Shown: in pieces, positions 10,892 through 21,814 of the stretch
Position numbering within the stretch: position 1 is the first letter of the stretch
Layout: each line of letters starts with the position of its first letter
Assembly: GCF_022539505.1 (NCBI RefSeq)
Contig: NC_061510.1
Span: 40,511,047-40,575,046 of the forward strand
From: Lolium rigidum
Taxonomy: Eukaryota; Streptophyta; Magnoliopsida; Poales; Poaceae
DNA length: 64,000 nt
Reading direction: 5' to 3'
Made by a program: the position numbers and the translations under genes
Notes under the pieces: model-generated
What the model saw: only the letters and a program-made list of their open reading frames with translations
What the model was told of the DNA's origin: nothing
The model's database searches: none

Positions 10892-11785
10892 GTATGTTTG
10901 TTCCTCTGGTTTCCTCTCAGATTTGGTGTGCTTCCTTCTCTGATTTGGTTACTGTTTTGCCCAACTGAACTAGAGAGGTTAAACTTCACTAGCCTATCTT
11001 AATTTTGTGTGCCAATATTCAATAACATATAATTGTTAAAATGTGCATAAATTTTTGCAGTAGAATCTTTTTTGTTGTGTGTGCACATTCTTAAGTACAG
11101 TTTGTGGACATAAAATTTTGCAGTAGTGTCATTAGAAACTGCTTTCGTGTCAAAATTAATTATAGGCGTCGGAAAGGTTGGTAGCCAACTCGTTGCTTTT
11201 GTAAGTATGTTGCTGAATGGTGTACACAATAGATGCTCAGCCTAAGGTGTTGCGGTCAGATTTTTAGGAATACTACCATAATATCATGATAGCCATGTGA
11301 GGGCCCAGACTTTTCTTAATGGGTATTCAAAACTAACGTCTTACCAAAAATTGATTAGATATAAGTGAAACTTTTTTTTGAACTTAGATATAAGTGAAGC
11401 TAGCAGCATTCGATACCTTGACATGCTAATTCCATGTGTTATAACCAACTACACCACCTAGTCCACATTATTGTGCTCAATTTGGTCAGGTTTTTATAAG
11501 AATGAATACAGAAATGATGTTTGTAGCATAGGAAATGAAAGTTTTGCCAAAATTTATGGGTATCCAGTTGAATACCGATGAATACATGTGTGCCCGTCCA
11601 TGATGATAACCATATTATTTTAGATGATTGCACAAAACAGAGGTATTCATGAAATGGCAAAACAAATTCAGAGTAAGAGTTTCTCTCAAAATGTGAGGCT
11701 TATTGGGGGTACTATTTGCTACACTGTTAGTGTTACTTTTGGACAGCAATTCTGACGAGAAGTAACACTAACAGTGGAGCAAATA
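10892..11785 (+). other. Putative intron 1 of the GH32 gene, cut by the gap
   Basis: The stretch starts with the GT donor and is AT-rich without coding signal. I looked for an AG followed by a nine-base exon of the form ATCCNAAYG and found none. The ORFs at 10999-11229 and 11439-11660 (minus) look fortuitous. The sequence ends in a hairpin against the gap. Confidence 0.6.
11713..11785. repeat. Near-perfect inverted repeat at the edge of the assembly gap
   Basis: Positions 11713-11737 and 11761-11785 are reverse complements at 24 of 25 positions, separated by 23 bp. The second arm ends exactly where the N run begins. The fold could be biological, or a contig-end artefact in which a read turned back on itself. 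Confidence 0.8.
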
Positions 11786-11885
11786 NNNNNNNNNNNNNNN
11801 NNNNNNNNNNNNNNNNNNNNNNNNNNNNNNNNNNNNNNNNNNNNNNNNNNNNNNNNNNNNNNNNNNNNNNNNNNNNNNNNNNNNN
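11786..11885. other. Assembly gap of 100 N
   Basis: The run is exactly 100 unknown bases, the usual placeholder for a gap of unknown length. Reading frames running through it are meaningless. The sequence changes from GH32 intron to retrotransposon across it. Confidence 0.98.
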
Positions 11886-11995
11886 TATGACTTCGATCAT
11901 CAACCAACTGAGGTGAATCTCTTTCATGTTCATGCTTATATTTGCACTCGATACACTCTATTTCTCTTTATTAAATCTTCGTCTAATTTGACAGG

Positions 11996-14543
11996 TTCCA
12001 TCAACTATTGAATACTTTCCAAATGTGTCTGAAGAAAATCTTGAAGAGGGTGGTTCTATAGTCAACATAGAATCATGTGCCGAAGAAAATGAAATCCTCG
12101 AAGAAGAAGACAATGATCCTGCCAATCCCGAAGCTTTTTCTGCAAATCATATATCCTTTGCTGATGACTTAAGCAATACAGCGGAGTCGAATCATGACAA
12201 TGATGGTGGTCGTGCTCCCTTTGTTGATGCAAATCCGGAGAAAACCAGCGTGCAACCGCGGAAGATACCTTCTGGTGGCTTTGCGGACGAGGACGACCTG
12301 CTCGACTTGTAAGTTTCTTATGCTATTCTTAAAGTTGCTTTATATTCTTATACTTATTTTGAATGATTTATATGCCTGTAGCGATGAAGGCTTTATAGAG
12401 CCTCCTTCGAAGAAGGCGAAGGCGAGCCTCTGCAGGCTAACTCCCGCAGCCTCCAGAGGCTTCGCTTCGCCGCCAGACTGCGGCTGCTCAACCTTCGACT
12501 GCCTCTTCTCTTTCGAAGGGGAAAGAAGTTCCTTCGGCAGCTGCCATTTCCCCTTCTTCCAGCGAGAAACCTGTAAGTGTTTCGACTTTTGCTTTTCTTG
12601 ATGATGGTTCTCCTTCTACCAGCCCTCGAATCTACATTCGACTGCTTGCAATCGAGTGTGGACTTCGAAAGATGCATTGTTATTAAGGTGTTAACTTGAC
12701 TTTGTCTTCCCTTTTATAGGGCATTCAAACTTCCATCACTATTCTGAAGGGTTTTGCCTCCCAGTTATCTTCACTCGAAGCCGATAAGGCTCGACTTCAA
12801 GAGGAGGTGCAATCGACTTCCTCAAAGCTTGACCAAGCAATAAAAAATGGCTGCTGCTGCCCATCAAAATGCGGATTCCTTGAAAAAGGAACTTGATCAA
12901 CTGAAGAAGAAGTTGAAGGAGGAGGAGAAGGAAAAAGCCCAAGCCCAAAGGAAGGGAAGGGGGGATCTTCTTCACAGATCTACCTTGGCTCTGCTTGGTA
13001 ATATTTTACTGTTTTACCCTTGAATCTCCTTTACTTAACTTCATTGGGTTTCAATTTTCACTTCTTATTTTCTGCAGAAGTTGCCGATATTCCTTCTAGT
13101 TCTGTAGGCAAACTCCCGGATGGTTCTTCTGCCGACGCTATTTCTTTGGTGATCGAGTCCGGCGACCTCGTCTGAGCTCTTCTTCGGAAGAACAAGGCGG
13201 TCATGTCGAGACTTCATGCCATGATCCTCCCCAAAGCAGATCAACAAAAGACACTGGGCAGCTAGCGGATACTTTTTCCGTTAACACCGAAGGCACCATC
13301 GAGGTATTCAAACATACCTCACGTACCTACGACGCTATCCTTGCTTTTCAGCTTCTGATGGGGCACGGCTTCAAAGCCGACATGGAACAACTGCTGAAGG
13401 AGCTGCCGAAGGATCAAGATGGGCAAGCCATCAACCTCAGCCTTTTCAAAGTATCAGCGCGCAAATGCGCACTGCAAATTCTTGAACTGGTGTCGGCTAA
13501 TAAATCAACTACCGGAAGATCTGGCCCAATTTTATCGATGCAGACTCAAGCCCCCTGAATTTTTCCTTTTACCAAGTCATAATCTCATCATTTGGCTCAA
13601 ACAATTGCATTTTCCAAGGCCGTTTGATTGCAATGAATTCCATGCTGGCAATGTTGCTAGTTTTTTCCTGTTTAATTGTGATGTTCCTGGCTTTTGAATG
13701 CTCCCGATGGGAGTGAAATCAATTGACATTGTTCCTTGACACACTCGACGGTGTACTTTTTGCAGGTGGCTCTTGTACCTTCCTTTGTCGAAGGTTCTTC
13801 GGCTGATGGTTCTGAAAGTGATCGGCTTCAACGCATGAAGGCCCGCATTCTTCAAATGGAAAGAGATATGCATGGTATCCATGCCATGTCTGCTATTATA
13901 AAGAAGAAAGGCGAGCTAGCGATTGATGCAGAGCGATATGTATTAAGCGAGCTGCAAAAAGCAATAGAAAGCTTCAACTGTAAGTGCCTATCCCTTTTTT
14001 GTTTCCTTCGATGGTGTTGATAATTTTTTCCTGATTTCGTCTTCGTCATTGCTTTTGTCAGTCGTTGCTCTGAATTTATCGGAAGAAAACAAGCGAGTAC
14101 ACGAACGCGTAGATGCTTTGACCAATCTGGCTCAATTCAATGAAGTCTTCTGGACAAACAAGTCAAAGGCTACTACTGTCACAAAATACCAAGATCGGGT
14201 GCAACAAGTGCACCTATTCTTCAACAAGTGACATGCATGCATGAAGATGATCTGGAAAATGATGTTTCCCCTCAACCCAATACCTCCATCAGTTTTGGCC
14301 TTGATAGTGAACTTCAAGAATGCTAAAAAGGTGCGCGAATTAGTTCGCAATCAACTGCTTGCAGGAGCCGAATCAGCTTTCGCTTTTGTGCTATCGCAAC
14401 ATCCTTCATTGGACTTGATGGCAATTGCAAATGCTGATGGCGATGTAAGCCAATTTTATCCCGCTGTAAAAGTCCCTGCTTCTATTGTAATTGATAGGCT
14501 AGAAGACAGCACGGAAGTAGATGATCCAGTAGGAATTATGTAA
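11996..14543 (+). pseudogene. Antisense spliced ORF of element C, 3' exons
   Basis: A run of GT-AG delimited coding blocks lies antisense to gag. Likely exons are 11996-12308 (acidic, Glu/Asp-rich), 12382-12572, 12720-12998 (Lys/Glu-rich coiled-coil, DQLKKKLKEEEKEK region), one from 13078 to about 13557 with a stop near 13172, 13766-13979 (heptad-like, RLQRMKARILQMERDM), and blocks from 14062 to the stop at 14541-14543. Acceptors read TTGACAG, CTGTAG, TTATAG, CTGCAG and TTGCAG. The arrangement and coiled-coil character match the exons in F (49505-52608). Frameshifts and the missing 5' half make it a broken copy. The function of such antisense ORFs is not established. Confidence 0.6.
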
Positions 14544-15478
14544 GAATAACTTTGATGATGTTGTATTCCTGTTGTAATGATAACTTTATGCATCTGATAA
14601 TTTCTCGCACCCGAATATTCGGGTGTACTAGGTACAAGTTTATTCATGTGTATGATGTAAATTTGCTTACCCAATCTTAAAAAATGTATTAGGATAAATA
14701 ACTCGTTGGAGGCGACATATTTGCCACTTCTGGCAAAGTATCAATTCCTCACAACTTATCTTCAAATGCTGGTGGCAGATTTTCGGATGTATTTGCTGAC
14801 TAACATGCAATTCTTGATGCTCTTAGCCTTTTTTAGGCATCGGTATTGTGATGATTTTTTATGAAATTTATCGGTGGAAAATTCTTTGAGTGTTTAGCTC
14901 ATGTTGCGGGTTCAATGAACCCGCAGTAATCGCAACTTTGCCTCAACCGATGATGTATGTTTTGGCGGCAGCCCCTGAATAAATCAAGGAAACTATGCCT
15001 GCTATCGACTCCGTCGCTCTTAGTACCTCCTTGTTCGATGTACCGGCATGGGCCTTCCATAAGTAGCTTTATCCTTGCCATCAGCAGCACTCACATGTTC
15101 CCTTAGGCTTTGGCAAAGGATAATTGTGTATTCTTATTTTCTAAATCCCTTTGATTACCATCCATTGCAGCGCTCGTACTTTTCCTGAGGCTTTAGATGA
15201 TAATTTCGGGTATAACCAGTACAAGCGATCCTCGATCTTTTTTATCGGGTCCACTTTCTGTACTTATATGTTGAAGTCATTGTTCGCGGTATTATGCGAA
15301 ATAATCTTGAAAAAAATTGTTCAGGTGTCCCGAATCAATTCAATACTCGAATAAACGAAACTTGAATCTTGATTAATAAGTGTATGATGATAAGATAAGC
15401 TAATATTGCTATGGCTAAGAAAGCCTTATTGAAAGTAATTTTTTATGAAAATAAAGATGCATGCCACCGCTCTTCTTC
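14544..15478. other. Spacer between convergent ORFs of element C
   Basis: This is about 0.9 kb of AT-rich sequence between the 3' end of the antisense ORF and the 3' end of gag-protease. No pol remnant was recognised on either strand; in F the corresponding position is preceded by a complete pol. Confidence 0.6.
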
Positions 15479-16408
15479 TTAAGTAAGAGGAGGATCCTTC
15501 TTTCCTTGATCCACGCATGAGGAGCCGGTAGCTCTCGAAGTGCTGATGATTTCCGGTGCGGTGTCGATCGTTTCCTTAGGAGTACTTGCGGTTATCGCCA
15601 GAGTATTAGCGCATTCGACTGAGACCTTGTCATCAACTACCGAAGGTGCATTAGCTGGAACTGCCATTGCGAAATCATCGGATTTCTTCTTTGACTTCTT
15701 AATGTTGTCATCCTCCTTAAGCTTGAGATCCTTGCCACGAGAAGCTAGCTGATTAGAGGGGAAGTCGATATTTTCCTGTTTTACTCCAAACATAGCAACA
15801 ATCTTCTGAAACTCGCGATCGCAATTATCCGATCGAGAGAAACTTCCATGGATTGTGATATTGGTTCCATTGTTGCCTGGAATTTTGAGCTTTAGATATG
15901 CATAATGCGGCACAACCATGAACTTGGCATAAGCTGGTCTCCCGAGTATAGCGTGGTACTGCGATTCCCAATTCACTACCTCAAACTCGATCCTTTCTTT
16001 CCTGAAATTGTCGGGTTTCTCGAAGACGACATTCAAGGAAATTTTTCCAAGAGGATATGCTGGCAAAGTAGGGACAATACCATGGAACCATGTATCAGAT
16101 TCCTGCAACATATTAGTTGCGATGCCCATGTTTTTGACTGTGCTTGCGAATGTCAGATTTAATCCGCTTCCACCATCCATGAACACTTTGCTCATACTGA
16201 ATCCTCCAATTTGTGCTTCGACTACCAGGGCGGCATGACCTGGTCTTGGGATAGACATTAGATGGTCGGCCCTGCTAAACAGGATGCTCTGTGACGACCA
16301 GCCGACATATTCCGGAATGTTTTCCATGGTACTTTCTGCGAGGTTGATTTCTTGCGTAAGCTTCTTCATCTCTCTTCTAGAAACACCAGTTTTATGAATC
16401 ATGCTCAT
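15479..16408 (-). CDS. Aspartic protease region of element C Gag-Pro
   Basis: This 309-residue open frame has the gypsy protease neighbourhood. PGHAALVVEAQIGGF leads into the active-site region VFMDGGSGLNLTFAS at about residues 75-95, where DGGS stands in the place of the usual D-S/T-G. It is followed by FEVVNWESQYHAILGRPAYAKF at about residues 145-165. The C-terminal 100 residues are Lys/Asp-rich, low complexity and end in a stop. There is no in-frame or shifted reverse transcriptase after it, so the polyprotein seems to end with the protease. The upstream Gag is in another frame. Confidence 0.75.
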   Translation of the reverse strand: MSMIHKTGVSRREMKKLTQEINLAESTMENIPEYVGWSSQSILFSRADHLMSIPRPGHAALVVEAQIGGFSMSKVFMDGGSGLNLTFASTVKNMGIATNMLQESDTWFHGIVPTLPAYPLGKISLNVVFEKPDNFRKERIEFEVVNWESQYHAILGRPAYAKFMVVPHYAYLKLKIPGNNGTNITIHGSFSRSDNCDREFQKIVAMFGVKQENIDFPSNQLASRGKDLKLKEDDNIKKSKKKSDDFAMAVPANAPSVVDDKVSVECANTLAITASTPKETIDTAPEIISTSRATGSSCVDQGKKDPPLT

Positions 16409-16628
16409 ATGTCCCCGCAGGGGGGAAAAGCTTCATTAGAATTACGAGTTTGGACTTGTTGAACTTGGTGCCGAAGCGGAGGTGTGGTGGGTTCGTTTGC
16501 TGCGGCTATCCACCCGCGCTTCGTCGAACTTCGAATATCAATAAACCGCCGACAGCTCTCGAGAAAATGACTCAACTTATTGGTGTTATCCTTGGGATAG
16601 ATGTAGGCGTGTATGTAACAGGGAGCAT

Positions 16629-17631
16629 TTAGTTGTTCAGCAAAGGGTAACTCTGGGACCCTTGAAGGTCGCTCCCTGTAATTGCCACGATTTCCTCCCT
16701 GTTATTGTGATTGCTATCTCGACGATCATCACGCCTATCGCCATGTTGATCATTGTATCGATCGTCACGCCGATCGGAATATACGGCAACTACAATGTTA
16801 GTATCATCGTACCCACGATCTTTCCTCTTCTTACGGTGATCACGTCGATGGCCTGAATCATGCCTCTGGTGGTCATCATCTTCATCGTCACTGCACGGAC
16901 AAGGTTTCCTTACGTGATCTTCTCCATCAGCCCAAGTGTTGGCAATCTCCATAATCTTAGTAATGGTTTTTGGCTTCTTTCAACCAAGTTCTTCGATATA
17001 GGATTCTCGTCGGATGCCATCACTGAAAGCATCAATCGCTCTATCGACAGAAACGTCTTCGGCAACGTTTAGGATCTTAGTAAAACGCCTGATGTACGTG
17101 CGCATTGATTCCTTCGGTTTCTGCTGACAGTGACGTAGTTCTGCGATTCCGACCGGCCTCTTGTACGTGGCCTGAAAGTTCTTGACGAAAGCGTCGACCA
17201 AATCTTCCTAGGATCTGATAGATCCTTTCGGCATGCCTCTCAACCATGCTCGTTCCGAATCTTTCAGGTAAAGCTACAGACATTGCATCGGTGTTATTTG
17301 ATTTCCCTTGTGCAAGATCACAGTTTGTAAGTAATCATCTATCTAAGGCCTCGGCTCCTGCTGCCCGTCATATTTAGCAGCATCAGTGGGAATAGGCTTG
17401 AATATTTTCGGTGGCATCGTCCCGAATCTTGTAACTTAAGCAATCGGCTCCTCGAAGTTCGCCATCATATTCCTGGGTTTACTCGGAATAATCGCTACCA
17501 TATCCTTCTCTTGCAGCACGCCGACGCCGAGCTTTGTTGATTCTTCTCTGTGTAATATCAGCGCGATCATCTTTCAAACGATGCTTGGATCCACTACCCT
17601 GATGCGTAGTTTTCTCCTTTCTAGGGGCAAG
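16629..17631 (-). pseudogene. gag core and C-terminus of element C
   Basis: Minus-strand frames contain a retrotransposon Gag core (VDAFVKNFQATYKRPVG and MRTYIRRFTKILNVAEDV, about 17200-17050) followed by an Arg/Asp/His-rich tail with short repeats of HRRDHRKKRKDR and RRDDRRD type (about 16900-16700). The upstream part (17712-17479) carries a basic stretch, RRINKARRRRAAREG. The frame is broken more than once and element D interrupts it at 17632-17636. Confidence 0.7.
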
Positions 17632-17636
17632 CTTAT

Positions 17637-18954
17637 TGATACGTCTCCAACGTATATATAATTTCTGATGTTCCATGCTTATATTATGACAATACCTACA
17701 TGTTTTGCTCACACTTTATATCATTTTTATGCATTTTCCGGTACTAACCTATTAACAAGATGCCGAAGTGCCAGTTCCTGTTTTCTGCTGTTTTTGGTTT
17801 CGTAAATCCTACACAGAAATATTCTCGGAATTGGACGAAACAAAAGCCCACGGCCTTATTTTCCACGGAGGGTTCCAGAACATCGAAGAAGAGTCGGAGA
17901 CGGCCAGCAGGGGGGCACCCCATAGGGCGGCGCGGCCCATCCTCCTGGCGCGCCCAGGTGTGGGGAGGCCACCCCTGGCTCCCCCGACGCTGCCCTTCCG
18001 CCTATATATTCTTCCAGATGCGAAAACCCTAAAGGCACCAGTCATATTCCACGAAGAGTTCCGTAGCCGCCGCCATCGCGAAGACAAATTTCGGGGGACA
18101 AAAGTCTCTTTTCCGGCACGCCGCCAGGACGGGGAAGGGCCCCCGGAATCCATCTCCATCGACTCCATCGCCATCTTCATCGTCGTTGTTGTCTCCCATG
18201 ATGAGGAGGGAGTAGTTCTCCCCCGAGGCTGAGGGCTCTACCGGTAGCTATGTGGTTCATCTCTCTCTCCCATGGTGTGATCTTTATGTGATCATGAGCT
18301 TTGTGATCTAGTTGAATATGTAGATGTTACTCTTGTCTATTATGCACTATAGAGGTTAGTTTAATATGAACTCTGGAGTTACTCTCCACAGTGTGATGGT
18401 GACAGTGTGCGCATCGTGTGTGATTCCTTTATGAAGTTGTGGAGCTTGTTTACTCCGGCTTGAGGTGTGCTTTGTAGCCCTACACAATGAATGGTGTTTG
18501 TCATCCAACAAGAGAGTGTTTAAGAGTAGCATTTATTTATTCAATTATGTGATCATTGTTGAGAGTGTCCACTAGTGAAAGTATGATCCCTAGGCCTTGT
18601 TTCTAAGCATTGAAACACCGTTTCCAACAAGTTCTGCTACATGTTCGCTTGCTGCTATTTCTATTTCAGATTGCAATTACTACTTATAATCATCCATATT
18701 ACTTGTATTTCACTATCTCTTCGCCGAACTAGTGCACCTATACATCTGACAAGTGTATTAGGTGTGTTGGGGACACAAGAGACTTCTTGTATCTTAATTG
18801 CAGGGTTGCTTGCGAGGGATATCTTTGACCTCTACCTCCTTGAGTTCGATAAACCTTGGGTGATTCACTTAAGGGAAACTTGTTGTTGTTCTACAAACCT
18901 CTGCTCTTGGAGGCCCAACACTGTCTACAAGAATAGAAGCACACGTAGACATCA
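17637..18954 (+). repeat. 5' LTR of element D
   Basis: It starts TGATACGTCTCCAACG and ends GTAGACATCA. A TATA box (TATATATT) at 18003-18010 lies about 370 bp into the LTR and would drive the element transcript. The first ~250 bp resemble the LTR heads of A and G, while the remainder differs from theirs. Confidence 0.93.
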
Positions 18955-18985
18955 AGCTATTTTCTGGCGCCGTTGCCTGGGAGGT
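18955..18985 (+). other. Primer-binding site region of element D
   Basis: AGCTATTTTC followed by TGGCGCCGTTGCC directly after the 5' LTR matches the tRNA primer-binding sites of many grass gypsy elements. Confidence 0.75.
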
Positions 18986-19129
18986 AAGGTAAAAGGTATT
19001 CACATCCTCCGACTACTAAGCTATTTCCTAGCACTATTGTCGGTGTGTGAGTGCTCGAAGCTATCTCCTTTAGATTCTGCAATTGCATCTTTTTGTTTCT
19101 TGTTTTTTATTTTTCACTAGTTAGGCATA

Positions 19130-21814
19130 ATGGAAAACAACTACAAATGTAGTGAGCTTTTTAATCTTTTTCCTGAGTTAAGACATGAATTGTTTGATGC
19201 GAAAATTAAAAAACCTATGGAACCTTATTTTCATGCTAGTAGCAATGTTATTAGTATGAACGCAATTACTGCTAATGCTATGGAAAAGTCTAAGCTTGGG
19301 GAAGCTAGTTTTTATGATCTTTTTAGCTTCCCAGCTTTAGGGGAGAAAAATTGCTCTGATAATACTTTATCTCCCATATGCTATAACTCTAATGATGCTT
19401 GTGGTATTTTAAATCAACCTACTGAAAGTATTCCTTTCAAGGTACCTATGAAAATTGTTGAACTTGCTATGAACAATTGCTATTTTGGAGATGGGACTGT
19501 CCATCCTAGTGATCATTTACTCTTTATACATGAATTATGCGAGTTGTTCGAGAGTGAAGGTATTTCAAAGGACCAAGTTAAGAGGAAGCTATTCTCTATA
19601 TCTCTGAAGGGTAGAGCTGCGGAATGGTATAGGATGCTGAAGAATGGTCGATCTATTGGTTGGGAGGAAATTGTACTTCTCTTTTATTCTCAATTTTATC
19701 CTCCTCATGAAGTGCATGTTGATAGGAATTACATTTATAACTTTTATCCTCATGATGGAGAGAGTATTTCCCAAGCATGGGTGAGATTGAAGTCACTAAT
19801 GCTCAAATGTCCCATTCATGAGCTCCCCCGTAATGTTATTATTAATAATTTTTATGCAAGACTTTCAGGACATCACAAGGACTATCTAGATGCCTGTTTG
19901 GAGGGATCTTTCACAAGCAAGGAGGTTGAAGCTAGATGGGATCTTCTTGAAAGAATTCAAAGCAATACTGAAGATTGGGAGAACGACAAAGGTAAAGAAT
20001 CAGGTATAAACTATGAATATGAATGCATTAAGTCTTTCGCTCAAACTGCTGATTTTCAAGAGCTTAGTGCTAAATGTGGTCTTGATCCTCAAATTATGGT
20101 TGATTGCTATAGAGCCTTTGCTTCTCATATTAATGTTCCTAAAGAAAATTGGTACATGTATCATGAAACTTTTAAAGACACTTGCATGGCAAATGAAATT
20201 GTTGTTAATGATTGCAATAAACATGCCCAAACTTCTGAAAATACTATTTCTTATAAGCATGTTAATTTTTGTGGAATGCATAGACCTTGTGGAATTAATC
20301 AAATCGAAGATGAATATTGTATCCATCATAGGAATGAAAAAACTAGAATGTGGTACAAGGCTCTAAATGATCTTGGTGAAAAAGTTTGTGACCTCCATCC
20401 TTTTATTTGTGAACTTTGCTATGAAGTGGGTCATTTTAATTTTCAATGTTCTGGTCACAATGATAGTATTTCGAATTTAATGAGTACTTCAAGTCTATAT
20501 TGTGATAACATGATCACTGATAATCAGCATGATGAACTTACTTTATTTTTGGGGTGTGAAGAGTTATCAAGAAAAAATTCTTTGTTAGATATGAGTGATA
20601 TTGATATGAATAGTGTGTTGCATGGATGTTATCTCTATTGTGTTAATAATTGTCATGCCAGCACCTACATACAAATTGTTATAAAGGATGGGACTTTACC
20701 AAAATATGACAGGACTAATATGTGTTTTGTTCTTATTAATGAAAGAGAGGTATCCTCCCAAGTCTCTTCTATTGTTTCTAATAATAAACCAGGTTATGTG
20801 GAGAAGCTTCCTTTAAATCCTCTCCCTCCTAAAGGGGATAAGAAGAAGAAGAAGGGAACAAAGAAGAAGAAGAAGAAGAAGAAGAAGAAGAAGAAGAAGA
20901 AGAAGAGGGGGAATAAAAAGAAAGAGGTAACGACATATCCCCGCGTGTATGAGATAACGATAGGTAACCGTAATTATGTTGCTCCTAATGATTATTATGA
21001 TAATGAATCTGAGTACAATGATCTTCCTATGCCCTTTACCTATATTAGTGATCATGATTTGGAAGAGCACACTACTTTTGATACTGAAAATCTCTTTGGT
21101 ACCGATTATGAAAGTAATGATGTTAGCACTATCCATGTTCCCTCAAACGATGATATTGAAAGCTTTAAGCTTGGGGATGTTGTGCTTGAAGATCCTATAT
21201 TTGAGACCTCTACTTTTAGTGCAAATGATGATATTATATCTTCGGGTTTAGATAATCGTTATAGAGATGGCTATGACACAGGTTATAATTATCCTTATGA
21301 AACTTGTCATAGTTATGATGGGATTGCCAAAAACCATTCCCTTAGTATGCAACTTGTTTACCATGTTCAAATTCTTGATAATGATCCTGCTCCAATTACT
21401 ATTAATGAGAAGAGTTTTTCTTATGCCAAAAATAATGATACTTTTATGCATATGAACCATGATAAGAATGTTTTAAGTGATGGTTATATTGTGGATTTCA
21501 TCAATGATGCTACTGAAAGTTATTATGAGAGAGTGAAACATGGTTATATGCATCTTAATAATATTAAGTTTCCCCTCTTTATGTTAAGAATCTTGAAGTT
21601 GCGCTTGTGTTGCCTTTCTATGCTTGTTGCTTTGTGCTTTCAGTACTTGTTCCCTTACAAGATTCCTTTTCATAGGAAGTGGGTTAGACTTAAAAGTGTT
21701 TCTTATTTGCTTTTGATGCTCTCTTTTGCTTCAACTCTTATTTCTTGCGAGAGCATCATTAAAATTATTGAGCCCATCTTAATGGCTATAAAGAAAGCAC
21801 TTCTTGGGAGATAA
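19130..21814 (+). CDS. Gag-like protein of element D with hydrophobic C-terminal tail (894 aa)
   Basis: This intact ORF begins MENNYKCSEL. About residues 120-290 form a retrotransposon Gag core (LFSISLKGRAAEWYRML, FYSQFYPPHE, SISQAWVRLKSLMLKCP). A zinc knuckle CELCYEVGHFNFQC lies at residues 427-440. A long poly-lysine run lies at about residues 570-600, encoded by an AAG microsatellite, and is followed by an acidic Asp/Tyr-rich region. Residues from about 813 to the end hold two hydrophobic segments (LRLCCLSMLVALCFQYLF and SYLLLMLSFASTLI) that could span a membrane. Protease and pol are absent. The Gag role, RNA packaging into particles, is inferred from the family; the hydrophobic tail is unusual and conserved in element E. 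Confidence 0.88.
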   Translation: MENNYKCSELFNLFPELRHELFDAKIKKPMEPYFHASSNVISMNAITANAMEKSKLGEASFYDLFSFPALGEKNCSDNTLSPICYNSNDACGILNQPTESIPFKVPMKIVELAMNNCYFGDGTVHPSDHLLFIHELCELFESEGISKDQVKRKLFSISLKGRAAEWYRMLKNGRSIGWEEIVLLFYSQFYPPHEVHVDRNYIYNFYPHDGESISQAWVRLKSLMLKCPIHELPRNVIINNFYARLSGHHKDYLDACLEGSFTSKEVEARWDLLERIQSNTEDWENDKGKESGINYEYECIKSFAQTADFQELSAKCGLDPQIMVDCYRAFASHINVPKENWYMYHETFKDTCMANEIVVNDCNKHAQTSENTISYKHVNFCGMHRPCGINQIEDEYCIHHRNEKTRMWYKALNDLGEKVCDLHPFICELCYEVGHFNFQCSGHNDSISNLMSTSSLYCDNMITDNQHDELTLFLGCEELSRKNSLLDMSDIDMNSVLHGCYLYCVNNCHASTYIQIVIKDGTLPKYDRTNMCFVLINEREVSSQVSSIVSNNKPGYVEKLPLNPLPPKGDKKKKKGTKKKKKKKKKKKKKKKRGNKKKEVTTYPRVYEITIGNRNYVAPNDYYDNESEYNDLPMPFTYISDHDLEEHTTFDTENLFGTDYESNDVSTIHVPSNDDIESFKLGDVVLEDPIFETSTFSANDDIISSGLDNRYRDGYDTGYNYPYETCHSYDGIAKNHSLSMQLVYHVQILDNDPAPITINEKSFSYAKNNDTFMHMNHDKNVLSDGYIVDFINDATESYYERVKHGYMHLNNIKFPLFMLRILKLRLCCLSMLVALCFQYLFPYKIPFHRKWVRLKSVSYLLLMLSFASTLISCESIIKIIEPILMAIKKALLGR
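20839..20905 (+). repeat. AAG trinucleotide microsatellite within element D gag
   Basis: AAG repeats, with small interruptions (GGGAACA near 20855), encode the lysine tract. Such runs change length easily and stay in frame because the unit is three bases. Confidence 0.9.

Noticed and set aside
11719..11933. ORFs running through the N gap
   Set aside because: They are made of unknown residues and have no meaning.
18641..19120. 159-residue ORF before element D gag, repeated at 25354-25788 and in E
   Set aside because: It lies mostly within the LTR and leader and recurs only because the LTR recurs; no domain.
20839..20905. Lysine tract as a nuclear localisation signal
   Set aside because: The run is explained by a simple AAG microsatellite; a targeting role cannot be supported from one copy, and E lacks it.
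20813..21136. Poly-leucine minus-strand ORF
   Set aside because: It is the complement of the AAG microsatellite in the D gag.
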